From contig CP020563.1 in NCBI GenBank assembly GCA_002082585.1, positions 4,024,001 to 4,088,000 of the forward strand: a stretch of DNA of 64,000 nucleotides, read 5' to 3'. The stretch comes from Kitasatospora albolonga (lineage in GTDB: Bacteria > Actinomycetota > Actinomycetes > Streptomycetales > Streptomycetaceae). The notes beneath the pieces are model-generated. The model was given only the letters and a program-made list of their open reading frames with translations. It searched no databases and was not told the origin of the DNA. Below, piece by piece: positions 28,744-37,959 of the stretch; the first letter of the stretch is position 1, and every line of letters begins with the position of its first letter. The position numbers and the translations under genes are program-made.

Positions 28744-29451
28744 ATGCCCACGGAAGTCGCCCTGCTCGAATCGCGCGCGCTGCGCGTCGAGCAGATGGGG
28801 CGCGTCGATGTCCTCGACAAGGTGAAGAGCCTTGTCATGCTCCCGGACGGAATTCACGTTCGCACAGAGGATGTGGCACGTTACTTCGAAGTATCCACAG
28901 AGGTCGTCAAAAAGGTGGTCCAGCGCCATCGGGAAGAGGTGGCGGAGAACGGACTCAAAGTGCTCCGAGGCTCTGAGCTGCATGTCTTTCAAAGGGACAT
29001 GGAGTCCCTTTGGGGAGGTGCGGAGGGGGAAAGTTATCCACAGGCAGCCACCCAGCTGACCCTCTACACCCGCCGAACCGTCCTCAACGTCGCATTGCTT
29101 CTTCGCGACAGCGACATCGCCCGCTGCGTCCGTACGTACCTCCTCGACGCCGAGGAGTCGCTGCGGGCCCCGTACGACTCGCTCGATGTGCGGGTCACCC
29201 GGATCGAGAGCTGCCTCGCCGATGTCGGCAGTGCGCTCCAGGAGCTCGGGCCGGTGCTCTGCCGGATGTCGGAGCGGCTGGACAGCCTGGACCGGAAGGT
29301 GGAGGCGACGCAGCAGGTGGTCGGTGCGATGAGCGTGCGGCTCTCCGACCTGTCGCAGGACGTCGTGCGGATGGACGCCCGGTTCGACGCGTGCATGGAG
29401 GTGTTCGCGCAACAGCTGAAGGACCTGCGGAGGCGCGGCGGGCGCCGCTGA
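28744..29451 (+). CDS. phage antirepressor-like DNA-binding protein with C-terminal coiled coil
   Basis: 235 aa from the ATG at 28744, chosen for its GGAAGG site at 7-base spacing over the ATG two codons earlier. Residues ~25-85 look like a winged helix that reads a regulator-type site (RTEDVARYFEVSTEVVKKVVQRHREEV, then GLKVLRGSELHVF). The middle has the TRRTVLNVALLLRDSDIARCVRTYLLDAEE block, the RRavL..G.LL..S..A..vR.yLL.vE pattern of phage/ICE antirepressors. The last ~90 residues are heptad-rich coiled coil. No other phage gene is near, so it may be domesticated. A DnaA-box 9-mer (TTATCCACA, 29034-29042) lies inside it. Confidence 0.72.
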   Translation: MPTEVALLESRALRVEQMGRVDVLDKVKSLVMLPDGIHVRTEDVARYFEVSTEVVKKVVQRHREEVAENGLKVLRGSELHVFQRDMESLWGGAEGESYPQAATQLTLYTRRTVLNVALLLRDSDIARCVRTYLLDAEESLRAPYDSLDVRVTRIESCLADVGSALQELGPVLCRMSERLDSLDRKVEATQQVVGAMSVRLSDLSQDVVRMDARFDACMEVFAQQLKDLRRRGGRR

Positions 29452-29467
29452 GGCGTGATGGGAGAAA

Positions 29468-29510
29468 GCCCTGCCCGCCGCCGCTGGAGTTCAGCGGCGG
29501 CGGGCAGGGC
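29468..29510. terminator. bidirectional terminator, 19-bp perfect stem
   Basis: Arms 29468-29486 (GCCCTGCCCGCCGCCGCTG) and 29492-29510 are perfectly complementary with a 5-nt loop. It lies between the stops of two convergent genes and can serve both. Confidence 0.88.
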
Positions 29511-29526
29511 CGACAGCAGTGTTACG

Positions 29527-30354
29527 TCAGTGCGGCGCGGCGGCGATGGAGCCCGTGCGGAGCAGCTCCTCCAGGACCACCGCGATGCCGTCGTGCTCGT
29601 TCGACGCGGTGACCTCGTGTGCCACGGCCTTCAGGGTGTCGTGGGCGTTGGCCATGGCCACGCCGTGCCGTGCCCAGCCGAACATCGGGATGTCGTTCGG
29701 CATGTCACCGAAGGCGATGGTGTCGGCGGCCTTCACGCCGAGCCGGCGGGCGGCCAGCGAGAGGCCGGTCGCCTTGCTCAGCCCGAGCGGGAGGATCTCC
29801 ACCACGCCGGGGCCCGCCATGACCACGTCGACCAGATTGCCGACGGCGGCCCGCGCGGCGGTGGCGAGGGCGTCGTCGTCGAGCTCCGGGTGCTGGAGGT
29901 AGACCTTGTTCAGGGGGGCGGCCCACATCTCGGAGGCGTCGTCCACGAAGACGTACGGGAGCGGCCCTTCCTGCACCCGGTAGCCCGGGCCGACCAGCAC
30001 CTCGCCCTCCAGCCCGTCGCGGCTGGCCGCCAGCGCCAGCGGGCCGACCTCCGCCTCGACCTTGGAGAGGGCGAGCCCGGCGAGCTGCCGGTCCAGGGTC
30101 AGCGAGGTCAGCAGCCTGTGCTCGCCCGCGTGGTAGACCTGCGCGCCCTGACCGCAGACGGCGAGGCCCTCGTAGCCGAGGTCGTCCAGGATGTGCCGGG
30201 TCCAGGGGACCGAGCGCCCGGTGACGATGATGTGCGCGGCACCGGCCGCCGTGGCGGCGCCCAGTGCCTCGCGCGTGCGCTCGGAGACCGTGTCGTCCCC
30301 GCGCAGCAGTGTGCCGTCGAGGTCGGTCGCGACGAGCTTGAAGGGAAAGGTCAC
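29527..30354 (-). CDS. HAD-superfamily (Cof-type) phosphatase
   Basis: 275 aa from the GTG at 30354, overlapping the serS stop by GTGA. HAD motif [14 protein letters not shown], motif [10 protein letters not shown], the Lys block LSKATGL and motif [13 protein letters not shown]. Cof-like C2 cap between. Translationally coupled behind serS, an arrangement I recall from other Streptomyces; the link to tRNA charging is unknown. Paralogue of 16850-17695. Confidence 0.9.
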   Translation of the reverse strand: MTFPFKLVATDLDGTLLRGDDTVSERTREALGAATAAGAAHIIVTGRSVPWTRHILDDLGYEGLAVCGQGAQVYHAGEHRLLTSLTLDRQLAGLALSKVEAEVGPLALAASRDGLEGEVLVGPGYRVQEGPLPYVFVDDASEMWAAPLNKVYLQHPELDDDALATAARAAVGNLVDVVMAGPGVVEILPLGLSKATGLSLAARRLGVKAADTIAFGDMPNDIPMFGWARHGVAMANAHDTLKAVAHEVTASNEHDGIAVVLEELLRTGSIAAAPH

Positions 30355-31628
30355 TTGGCGACCGGCTCCAGGACCTCGCGCCCGCCCAGGTACGGACGGA
30401 GCACCTCGGGCACCCGGACCGAACCGTCGGGCAGCTGGTGGTTCTCCAGGAGCGCCACGATCGTGCGCGGTACGGCGCAGAGCGTGCCGTTCAGCGTGGC
30501 CAGCGGCTGGACCTTCTTGCCCTCGCGCATCCGGACGGAGAGGCGGCGGGCCTGGAAGCTGTCGCAGTTCGACGCGGAAGTCAGCTCGCGGTACTTGCCC
30601 TGGGTCGGAATCCACGCCTCGCAGTCGAACTTGCGCGAGGCCGAGGCGCCGAGGTCGCCGGTGGCGACGTCGATGACCTGGAAGGGCAGTTCGAGGCCGG
30701 TGAGCCACTGCTTCTCCCACTCCAGGAGCCTGCGGTGCTCGGCCTCGGCGTCGGCCGGGTCGACGTACGAGAACATCTCGACCTTGTCGAACTGGTGGAC
30801 GCGGAAGATGCCCCGGGTGTCCTTGCCGTATGTCCCTGCCTCGCGGCGGAAGCAGGGGGAGAACCCGGCGTAGCGCAGGGGGAGCTTGTCCGCCTCGACG
30901 ATCTCGTCCATGTGGTACGCGGCGAGCGGCACCTCCGAGGTGCCCACCAGGTAGTAGTCGTCCTTCTCCAGGTGGTACACGTTCTCCGCGGCCTGGCCGA
31001 GGAAGCCGGTGCCCTCCATGGCGCGCGGACGGACCAGCGCGGGGGTCAGCATCGGGATGAAGCCGGCCTCGGTGGCCTGGGCGATCGCCGCGTTGACGAG
31101 GGCGAGCTCCAGGAGGGCGCCGACGCCCGTGAGGTAGTAGAACCGCGAACCGGAGACCTTCGCCCCGCGCTCCATGTCGATGGCGCCGAGCGCCTCGCCG
31201 AGCTCCAGGTGGTCCTTGGGCTCGAAGCCCTCGGCGCCGAAGTCGCGGATGGTGCCGTGCGTCTCCAGGACGACGAAGTCCTCCTCGCCGCCGACCGGAA
31301 CGTCCTCGTGGACCAGGTTGCCGAGCTGGAGCAGCAGCCGCTTGGCCTCGGCGTCGGCCTCGTCCTGGGCGGCGTCGGCCGCCTTCACGTCGGTCTTGAG
31401 CTGCTCGGCCTTCTTCAGGAGCTCGGCGCGCTCCTCGGGGGTGGCCTTGGGGATCAGCTTGCCGAGCTGCTTCTGCTCGGCGCGGAGTTCGTCGAAGCGG
31501 ACGCCGGACGACCTGCGCAGCTCGTCGGCGGAGAGCAGGGCGTCGACGAGCGCGACGTCCTCTCCACGGGCGCGCTGGGAGGCGCGAACACGGTCGGGGT
31601 CCTCACGGAGCAGGCGAAGGTCAATCAC
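30351..31628 (-). CDS. serS: seryl-tRNA synthetase
   Basis: 425 aa, GTG start at 31628, usual length. Charges tRNA-Ser with serine. N-terminal long coiled-coil arm that grips the tRNA (about 30-105, with [27 protein letters not shown]), then a class II catalytic core: motif 2 [31 protein letters not shown] and motif 3 [21 protein letters not shown] tRNA-Ser gene lies 20 kb away at 51497. First gene of a two-gene operon with the HAD phosphatase. Confidence 0.98.
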   Translation of the reverse strand: MIDLRLLREDPDRVRASQRARGEDVALVDALLSADELRRSSGVRFDELRAEQKQLGKLIPKATPEERAELLKKAEQLKTDVKAADAAQDEADAEAKRLLLQLGNLVHEDVPVGGEEDFVVLETHGTIRDFGAEGFEPKDHLELGEALGAIDMERGAKVSGSRFYYLTGVGALLELALVNAAIAQATEAGFIPMLTPALVRPRAMEGTGFLGQAAENVYHLEKDDYYLVGTSEVPLAAYHMDEIVEADKLPLRYAGFSPCFRREAGTYGKDTRGIFRVHQFDKVEMFSYVDPADAEAEHRRLLEWEKQWLTGLELPFQVIDVATGDLGASASRKFDCEAWIPTQGKYRELTSASNCDSFQARRLSVRMREGKKVQPLATLNGTLCAVPRTIVALLENHQLPDGSVRVPEVLRPYLGGREVLEPVAK

Positions 31629-32377
31629 CCCTCCAGGCTACCGGTGCGTGGATCTCGCACTTGAACCGATATTGCCAGGCGTGTCACTTTGACCGAATTG
31701 CCGGAATTGATATTTCTGGGGGTGAATCGCGAGGTGGGGTCCGGGGGTTGTTCGCAGGGCTCGGGCCGGGGTTGCGTCAATAACGGCGGTTAACTCCCCT
31801 GAACAGGGCAGAAGGGGCGGGGCCTCTTGACGCACGAACCTTGGATGGAGGGGGAGTTGGGGGCGAATCCCCTGGCGTTGTCCACAGGGGGAAGCGTTCC
31901 GGGGTGGTTATCCACAGGCTGTGAAGAAGTTCTGTGGATGTCGGAACGGAATGTTCCGGAGGCTGGACGAAGGCCGGTCGAAGATCCGTCGATTCCCCCG
32001 CATCCGCTGTCGAAACTCGCCCCGCACGCTCATTCGGGTGGCAATTCGTCGCTCTGGTGAGTTGATCAAGGGAATTCGCACGACCGGGGAGGGCTCGTGC
32101 CGAGTCGGCCCTCTGTGGACACCTCCGGGCTCGCTGCGTTGATTTGTCGACGATGTCGTATTGGGGTGTCGACTTGTCCCCAGGTCGAGAAGCCAGCCTG
32201 TGGATAACTCTGTGGGCGGATGACTATCTGTAGGTAGGACCACAGCGCAGCGCATGGAGCCGCCCGATCCGGAGCGGTTCGGTCCGGCTCCCGCCCGATC
32301 CGGAGCGCTCTGATCCGGATCTGCACCTGGATCTGCCTCCGGCTCCGGCTGTGGTCGCGGCGACCGCCGGGCAGAGG
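31629..32377. other. 750-bp non-coding stretch between pheA and serS
   Basis: No open frame here looks coding: the codon pattern lacks the Streptomyces third-position GC bias, and the DNA is clearly AT-richer than its neighbours. It lies upstream of serS and downstream of pheA (both minus), so it must hold the serS promoter. It carries DnaA-box-like 9-mers, listed separately. Confidence 0.7.
31878..32207. promoter_or_regulatory. cluster of DnaA-box-like 9-mers
   Basis: TTGTCCACA at 31878-31886 and TTATCCACA at 31908-31916 on the plus strand, and TTATCCACA on the minus strand at 32199-32207, are consensus-grade. Weaker copies are ACATCCACA (31933-31941, minus), GTGTCCACA (32114-32122, minus) and TTGTCCCCA (32174-32182). 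Six in 330 bases, in both orientations, in non-coding AT-richer DNA. No dnaA or dnaN is present, so it is not oriC itself. Confidence 0.7.
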
Positions 32378-33313
32378 TCAGATCCGCCCGTCCTGGCTGC
32401 GCGCCAGCCAGTCGGCGGCCTCGGTGAAGTCGCTGTCCGACGTACCCGCCCGCAGCGGCCGGACCTCGTCGGCGGAGACGCCCGCCCGGGGGTACGAACC
32501 GAGGAACCGCACCTTCGGGCAGATCCGCTTCAGCCCCATCAGGGCCTCCCCCACCCGCCGGTCCGCGATGTGCCCCTCGGCGTCCACCGCGAAGCAGTAG
32601 TTGCCGATCCCCTCGCCGGTCGGGCGGGACTGGATCAGCATCAGGTTGACGCCGCGCACCGCGAACTCCTGGAGCAGCTCCAGCAGCGCACCGGGGTGGT
32701 CGTCGCCCAGCCAGATCATGACGGACGTCTTGTCGGCCCCGGTCGGGGCGGACGGCCGGGCCGGGCGTCCCACCAGGACGAAGCGGGTCTGGGCGTTCTC
32801 CGCGTCGTGGATCTCCGTCACCAGCGGTTCGAGGCCGTAGGTGGCGGCGGCGAACTCACCGGCGAACGCGGCGTCGTAGCGCCCCTCCTGGACCAGCCGG
32901 GCGCCGTCCGCGTTGGACGCCGCCGACTCCCACACGGCCTGCGGGAGGTGGGCCGCCATCCAGTTGCGCACCTGCGGCTGGGCGGCCGGGTGCGCGGTGA
33001 CCGTCTTGATGTCGGACAACTTGGTGCCCGGCCGTACGAGCAGCGCGAAGGTGATGGAGAGCAGCACCTCGCGGTAGATCATCAGGGGATCACCGGCGGC
33101 CAGTTCGTCGAGCGTGGCCGTGATGCCGCCCTCGACGGAGTTCTCGATCGGTACGAGAGCCGCCGCCGCCTCCCCGTTGCGTACGGCGTCCAGGGCGGCC
33201 GGTACGGACACCATCGGGACGAGCTCGCGGGTGGCGGCTTCCGGGAGCGTGCGGAGGGCGACCTCGGTGAAGGTGCCTTCGGGACCGAGATAGGCGTAGC
33301 GCGTGGCTGACAT
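32378..33313 (-). CDS. pheA: prephenate dehydratase
   Basis: 311 aa, ATG at 33313. Converts prephenate to phenylpyruvate in phenylalanine synthesis. The catalytic domain opens with YLGPEGTFTEVAL and has the substrate block VPIENSVEGGITATLDEL and the TRFVLVGR motif (Thr-Arg-Phe) before the regulatory part. A C-terminal ACT domain (about 205-285, HPGALLELLQEFAVRGVNLMLIQSRP) binds phenylalanine for feedback control. No chorismate mutase domain is attached, as expected for actinobacteria. Confidence 0.97.
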   Translation of the reverse strand: MSATRYAYLGPEGTFTEVALRTLPEAATRELVPMVSVPAALDAVRNGEAAAALVPIENSVEGGITATLDELAAGDPLMIYREVLLSITFALLVRPGTKLSDIKTVTAHPAAQPQVRNWMAAHLPQAVWESAASNADGARLVQEGRYDAAFAGEFAAATYGLEPLVTEIHDAENAQTRFVLVGRPARPSAPTGADKTSVMIWLGDDHPGALLELLQEFAVRGVNLMLIQSRPTGEGIGNYCFAVDAEGHIADRRVGEALMGLKRICPKVRFLGSYPRAGVSADEVRPLRAGTSDSDFTEAADWLARSQDGRI

Positions 33314-33501
33314 ACGCTCACCCTATTGCGCCGTACGGCAGGGGCGGGGCCGTCTCAGAATCCGGTCGGGACGGAAGCGTACGGGACTCGGGGCCCCGCC
33401 CTCCACGCCCCCGGCGGCACGCCTCCCACGCCCCCGCCTCCCACGGCCCCGGCGCACCACCTCCCGTTCCCCCGGGGCCACTTCCTCGGAGTCCGGCCCC
33501 C

Positions 33502-34863
33502 TCAGGACTCCAGCAGCCGCTGCCCCACGTACTCGCCCTCCGCCGCCCCGCCCGGCACCGCGAACAGGCCGCTCGCCTCGTGCCGGAGGAACGGTGACAG
33601 GGCGTCGCCCCGGTCGAGCTTGCGCTGCACCGGCACGAAGCCCTTGAACGGGTCCGCCTGCCAGCAGATGAAGAGGAGCCCCGCGTCCGGAGTGCCGTCC
33701 TCCGCCATCCCGTCGTGGTACGAGAACGGGCGCCGCAGCATGGCCGCCCCGCCGTTCTTCTCGGGGGAGGAGATCCGGGCGTGGGCGTTGTCGGGGATCA
33801 CGAGCCGGCCGTCCGGGCCCGCCTTGTCGAGGTCCATCGGGGTGGTCTCACCGCCACCGCTGAGCGGGGCCCCGTCCGCTTTGCGCCGCCCGATGACCCG
33901 CTCCTGCCGGTCCACCGGAAGCTTCTCCCAGTCGTCCAGCAGCATCCTGATCCGGCGGACGACGGCGTACGAACCGCCCTCCAGCCACTCGTGCGGGGTG
34001 CCGGGGGAGGCGGGCACGAAGACCCGCCGCTCGAAGTCCTCGTCGGCCTGCTTCGGGTTGCCGGTCCCGTCGATCTGGCCCATCAGGTTGCGGGCGGTCA
34101 TCGGCCGGGCGGTGGCTCCAGGGGTGCGGTTGAAGCCGTTCATCTGCCACCGCACCCTTGCTGTTCCCGCGCTCTCCTTCTGTACGGCCCGCAGCGCGTG
34201 GAAGGCGACCAGCGCGTCGTCGGCGCCGATCTGCACCCACAGGTCGCCGTCGGACCGCTTGGCGTCCAGCTGGTCGGAGGAGAACGCGGGCAGCGGGTCG
34301 AGCGCGGCGGGCAGCCGGGAGGTGAGGCCCGTACGCGCGAAGAACGTACGGCCGAAGCCGAAGGTGACGGTGAGGGAGGAGGGGCCCGCGTCCAGCGCGA
34401 CCCCGGTGTCATGGCCGGGCCCGTCCGCCGAGCCCCCCGCCGGGCGGCCCGCCATCAGCTCCCGCGCCACCGCCGACCAGCGCCGCATCAGGGCCACGGC
34501 TTCCTTGCGGCCCGCGCCCGCCACCAGGTCGAAGGCGACGAGATGGCCCCGGGCCTGAAGCGGAGTGGTGATCCCCGGTTGATGTTTCCCGTGAAACATC
34601 GCCTCGGTGGAGCCGACGGTCGTCAGGGCGGTCGGCGCGTCGGACCGGGTCGCGGCGTACCCGGCGGCCCCGCCCGCCGCCCCGAGCACCAGCCCGGTGG
34701 CGCCCGCCGCGCCGACACCGCCCAGCAGCCGCCGCCGCGAGACCCCGGCGGGGCCGGAGTCAGGGGCCGACTCCTGCTTCCGGTTCTCCTGCTCCTGGCC
34801 CCCGAGCTGCTGCTTCCCCTGCTTCTGGTTCTGCTTTCCGGTCGTGTTTCCGGTCGTGCCCAC
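33502..34863 (-). CDS. dtpA: Tat-exported Dyp-type haem peroxidase (DtpA/EfeB-like)
   Basis: 453 aa, GTG at 34863. Tat signal with SRRRLLGGVGAAGATGLVLGAAGGAAGYAAT (about residues 42-71). Dyp-family blocks: GRPAGGSADG, TVTFGFGRTFF, GDLWVQIGADD, GFNRTPGATARPMTARNLMGQIDGTGNPK (the GxxDG motif), the haem-ligand region ending SYVVVRRIRMLLDDW, and LLFICWQADPFKGFVPVQRKL. Closest by context to Streptomyces lividans DtpA, a peroxidase tied to copper-oxidase GlxA maturation, which sits next to Sco and a copper chaperone as here. It could equally be annotated EfeB. The coding sequence contains a parS-like site. Confidence 0.9.
   Translation of the reverse strand: MGTTGNTTGKQNQKQGKQQLGGQEQENRKQESAPDSGPAGVSRRRLLGGVGAAGATGLVLGAAGGAAGYAATRSDAPTALTTVGSTEAMFHGKHQPGITTPLQARGHLVAFDLVAGAGRKEAVALMRRWSAVARELMAGRPAGGSADGPGHDTGVALDAGPSSLTVTFGFGRTFFARTGLTSRLPAALDPLPAFSSDQLDAKRSDGDLWVQIGADDALVAFHALRAVQKESAGTARVRWQMNGFNRTPGATARPMTARNLMGQIDGTGNPKQADEDFERRVFVPASPGTPHEWLEGGSYAVVRRIRMLLDDWEKLPVDRQERVIGRRKADGAPLSGGGETTPMDLDKAGPDGRLVIPDNAHARISSPEKNGGAAMLRRPFSYHDGMAEDGTPDAGLLFICWQADPFKGFVPVQRKLDRGDALSPFLRHEASGLFAVPGGAAEGEYVGQRLLES
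34583..34598. promoter_or_regulatory. parS-like site inside the Dyp peroxidase gene
   Basis: TGTTTCCCGTGAAACA matches the 16-bp parS consensus at 15 positions; the mismatch is the central A to C. It lies in the coding sequence for residues around MFHGKH. Confidence 0.75.
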
Positions 34864-34867
34864 GTAC

Positions 34868-36823
34868 TCAGCCGATCTTTACGCTCTTGTCGATGGTGAC
34901 CTGGTCGATGTCCGACGTCCGTACGGTCACGTCGACCTTCCACTCCCCCGCCATCGGGATCTGGACGCCGCTCGCCGACCAGTGCCCTTCGGCGAGCCGG
35001 TCCGGCACGACCGGCAGCGGGCCGATCTCCTGCGCCTCCAGGGTGAGCGCCACCTTCAGCTCGGGGACGTCCATCGGCTTGCCGTCGCTGCCGTCGACCC
35101 AGACGTGCAGCTCGTTGGAGCCGGTGCGCCCGGGGTCGATGTCGATGCGGACGGTGCCCTTGCCGTTCTGGCCGCCGGTGTCGAAGGGCATGCTCAGGTT
35201 GACGGGGCCGGAGGCGGCGGGAGCGGACGAGGCGGCGGACGCGCCCGCGGCCTCCTCCGTACGGCCCGGTTCGGTCGTCGTCAGCATCGTGGTGACGGCC
35301 AGCACGACCACCGCGATCACTGCCTCGGCCAGCACCGAGCGGCGCAGCCCGGAACGCTCCGGGTCGGCGTCCCGTATCCGCTTCTCCTTCGTCGCGGTCA
35401 GGGCGGCCCGCTGACGCGCCAGTTGGGCGGCCCGCTCGGGATCGACCTCGTCGGCGGTCTTCACCGGACTGATGCCGCCCGGGGCCTCCGCCGGATCGAC
35501 GTCGTCCGGAGCCTCCGCCGGATCGGCCGCGCCCTCGGGAGCCTCGGCGGGTACGGCATCCGTCAGCCGACCCGTCCACCGCCGCGAGAACCACGCCACG
35601 GCGAGCAGGACCGCGATCAGCACGACCTTGATGATCAGCAGCTGCCCGTACCGCGTCCCGGTCAGCGCCGACCAGGAGCCGACCTGCCGCCACGACTGGT
35701 AGATCCCCGTCGCCGCGAGGACGACGACGCTCGCGAACGCGACCCGGGAGAACCGCCGTACGGCACCGCTCCCGATGTCCGGCGTCCGGTACAGCGCCAC
35801 CAGCAGGGCCACCAGACCGCCGAGCCAGGCGGCGACGGCCAGCAGGTGCAGGACGTCCACCGGCATGGCGATCGCCGTCTGGATACCGGTCGAGGCGTGC
35901 TCGGACATGGCCCAGGTGGCGGCGATGCCCGCCGCGACGACGGTGCCGCCGACGGCCAGGCCGAAGGTGAGGTCCTTCTTCTCGATCGCGTCCTCGCGCC
36001 GGGCGTACGTACCGAACAGGACGGCGATGAACAGGGCGGCGGCGCCGAGCAGCAGCAGCCGTGAGACGAGGGCGGCGCCCGGCTTGGTGTCCAGGACGGC
36101 CTGGAGCCCGTCGAGGTCGAAGGCGTCGGCGAACTTCCCGCTGCCGGTGTACGGGTTGCGCAGCAGCAGCATGGCCAGGGTCGCCGCGGTCAGGGTGAGC
36201 CAGCCGCGCACCACCAGCCGCTGCATCGGCCGCGCCCGCGCACCGCCGGGCCAGCAGCCCAGCACGAAGGCCGCTCCGCCCGCGAGCAGGACGAACCCGG
36301 CGTACGCGGCGTACCGCGCGATGCCGTAGACCGTGCCGACCGGGCCGCCGCCCACCTCTTCGGAGGGCAGGGCCACAGTGGTCTCGGAGGGGGCGCCGAT
36401 GGAGAACGTGAAGGCGCCGGAGATGGGGTGGCTGTCGGCGGAGATCGCCTGCCAGGCCACGGTGTAGGTGCCGTCCGGCAGGCCGGGGTGGAGGTCGACG
36501 CCGTACCGGACGGTGGAGCCGTCGGACAGGTCCTTCGGCTCGGCACCGGTGTCGGCGCGCTTGCTGCTGGGGTCGAGGACCCGGATCGACCCGTCGCCGA
36601 CGGCGATCGCCTCGGAGAAGGTGAGGGTGACCTCCTTGGGCGCGGTGGCGACCACCGCCCCGTCCTGCGGGTCGCTGCCGGTGAGGGCGGCGTGCGCGGA
36701 CGCCGGGCCCGCCCCGGCCAGCAGCAGCCCGGAGACCAGGCTCACCAGGACGGCGACGAGCGCGGCCGCGGTGAACGGCCGCCGTATCGGGGACGGCCGC
36801 AGGCGCGGGGCGGTGGCAGTCAT
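34868..36823 (-). CDS. CopC-CopD fusion, copper transport/resistance membrane protein
   Basis: 651 aa from the ATG at 36823 (GAGGGAG with 8-base spacing; a GTG three codons up is possible). Signal peptide, then a CopC domain starting with the copper-binding His (HAALTGSDPQDGAVVATAPKEVTLTFSEAI), a CopD domain of about eight helices, an acidic/Pro linker with repeated EAPEGAADPAEAPDDVDPAEAP-like units, one more helix and a C-terminal YtkA-like beta domain (about 540-650). Moves or buffers copper at the membrane. Sits between dtpA (4-base gap) and the PCuAC chaperone. Confidence 0.92.
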   Translation of the reverse strand: MTATAPRLRPSPIRRPFTAAALVAVLVSLVSGLLLAGAGPASAHAALTGSDPQDGAVVATAPKEVTLTFSEAIAVGDGSIRVLDPSSKRADTGAEPKDLSDGSTVRYGVDLHPGLPDGTYTVAWQAISADSHPISGAFTFSIGAPSETTVALPSEEVGGGPVGTVYGIARYAAYAGFVLLAGGAAFVLGCWPGGARARPMQRLVVRGWLTLTAATLAMLLLRNPYTGSGKFADAFDLDGLQAVLDTKPGAALVSRLLLLGAAALFIAVLFGTYARREDAIEKKDLTFGLAVGGTVVAAGIAATWAMSEHASTGIQTAIAMPVDVLHLLAVAAWLGGLVALLVALYRTPDIGSGAVRRFSRVAFASVVVLAATGIYQSWRQVGSWSALTGTRYGQLLIIKVVLIAVLLAVAWFSRRWTGRLTDAVPAEAPEGAADPAEAPDDVDPAEAPGGISPVKTADEVDPERAAQLARQRAALTATKEKRIRDADPERSGLRRSVLAEAVIAVVVLAVTTMLTTTEPGRTEEAAGASAASSAPAASGPVNLSMPFDTGGQNGKGTVRIDIDPGRTGSNELHVWVDGSDGKPMDVPELKVALTLEAQEIGPLPVVPDRLAEGHWSASGVQIPMAGEWKVDVTVRTSDIDQVTIDKSVKIG

Positions 36824-36836
36824 CACGGACACTCCC

Positions 36837-37283
36837 TCAGTGCTTCTTCGGGTTGTGGGTGGTTTCCTTCACCGGCAGGTCGACCGTGATGGGGTCGGCC
36901 TTCTCGAAGTGCAGCTCGACGGGGACCTTCTCGCCCTTCTTGGGCTGCTGCTTGAGCTTCATGAACATGATGTGGTTGCCGCCGCGTTCGAGGTCGAGCT
37001 CGCCGTTCGCCGGCACCTCGAACGACGAGACCTCGCGCATCTTCTGGTTCTTCGTCTCGTGGATCGTGACGTCGTCGGAGAGCGGGCTGGTCACCGAGGT
37101 GAGCCGGTCGGTGGTGGAGCCGGTGTTCTGTACGACGAGGAAGCCGGCCGCCATGTCGCTGACGGGCTGCGGCATGAACGCGCCGACGACCTTCAGTTCG
37201 GGCTTGCTGTCCGTGGAGCACCCCGTCAGCGCCAGCCCGGTGGTGAGGGCGAGGGCGCCGACGAGGGTCGTGCGGCGGTTCAC
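36837..37283 (-). CDS. PCuAC-type extracytoplasmic copper chaperone (ECuC-like)
   Basis: 148 aa from the GTG at 37283, overlapping the sco stop by GTGA and preceded by GGGGGAGA. Lipoprotein signal with lipobox LTGC (about 19-22). DUF461/PCuAC fold with the copper ligands spread as VVGAFMPQP, TIHETKNQKM (His, Met) and RGGNHIMFMKLKQ (His, Met). Delivers Cu(I) to cytochrome c oxidase or the Sco protein; in S. lividans the equivalent is ECuC. Confidence 0.93.
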   Translation of the reverse strand: MNRRTTLVGALALTTGLALTGCSTDSKPELKVVGAFMPQPVSDMAAGFLVVQNTGSTTDRLTSVTSPLSDDVTIHETKNQKMREVSSFEVPANGELDLERGGNHIMFMKLKQQPKKGEKVPVELHFEKADPITVDLPVKETTHNPKKH

Positions 37284-37939
37284 GGGTTCTCCCCCTTGAT
37301 CAGCTTGGGGAGGTCCTTCGCGTACTCCTCGGCGCTGGTGTCCTCGCCGTACAGCACGTATCCGCCGTCCGTCTTCGGGGAGAAGGCGACGACCTGGGCG
37401 CCGTGCATGGAGACGACGGTCCCGTCCTTCTGCTTCTGCGGCGCGTCGATGCCGATGCCGATCTGGCGCGCCCCCGCCTGGATGGTGGCGAAGTCGCCGG
37501 TGAGACCGGTGAAGGTGGGGTCCTGCGCCTTGAGCCACTTGCCGAGCGAGGCGGGGGTGTCGCGCTCGGGGTCGGTGGTGACGAAGACGACCTGGAGCTT
37601 GTCCTGGTCGGCCTTGGGCAGGTCCCGCTTGGCGATGGAGATGTTGCTCATGGTCAGCGGGCAGACGTCGGGGCAGTTGGTGTAGCCGAAGTAGATGAGC
37701 GTCGGCTTGCCCTTGGTCGCCTCGCGGAAGTCGTACTCCTTGCCGTCGGTGTCGGTGAGGACGAGGTTCGGCTTGGTGAACGGCTGGTCGAGGACGGTCG
37801 CGGCCTTCGTCTTCGGCGCGGCGCTCACGTCGGCGATGGCCGAGGAGTCCTTCTTGCCGTCGTCGGTGCCGCAGGCGGAGAGGGTCAGTGCGGCCGCGGC
37901 GGCGAACGCCACGGCCGTCACTGCTGTTCTGTTGCGCAT
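37280..37939 (-). CDS. sco: SCO1/SenC-family copper metallochaperone
   Basis: 219 aa, ATG at 37939. Lipoprotein signal with LSAC lipobox (about 20-23). Thioredoxin-like fold with the copper-binding CPDVC pair (FGYTNCPDVCPLTM) and the distal His ligand in VSMHGAQV. Needed to load CuA in cytochrome c oxidase. Overlaps the downstream chaperone gene by GTGA, so the two are translated together. Confidence 0.95.
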   Translation of the reverse strand: MRNRTAVTAVAFAAAAALTLSACGTDDGKKDSSAIADVSAAPKTKAATVLDQPFTKPNLVLTDTDGKEYDFREATKGKPTLIYFGYTNCPDVCPLTMSNISIAKRDLPKADQDKLQVVFVTTDPERDTPASLGKWLKAQDPTFTGLTGDFATIQAGARQIGIGIDAPQKQKDGTVVSMHGAQVVAFSPKTDGGYVLYGEDTSAEEYAKDLPKLIKGENP

Positions 37940-37959
37940 GAAAGGGGTGTCCTGAATGT

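Noticed and set aside
31878..32207. Is this oriC?
   Set aside because: Only six boxes and no dnaA, dnaN or gyrase genes nearby; Streptomyces oriC has about 19 boxes between dnaA and dnaN.
31908..32255. Possible 115-aa gene in the serS-pheA gap
   Set aside because: No third-position GC bias, no ribosome site and it runs through several DnaA boxes; better read as non-coding.
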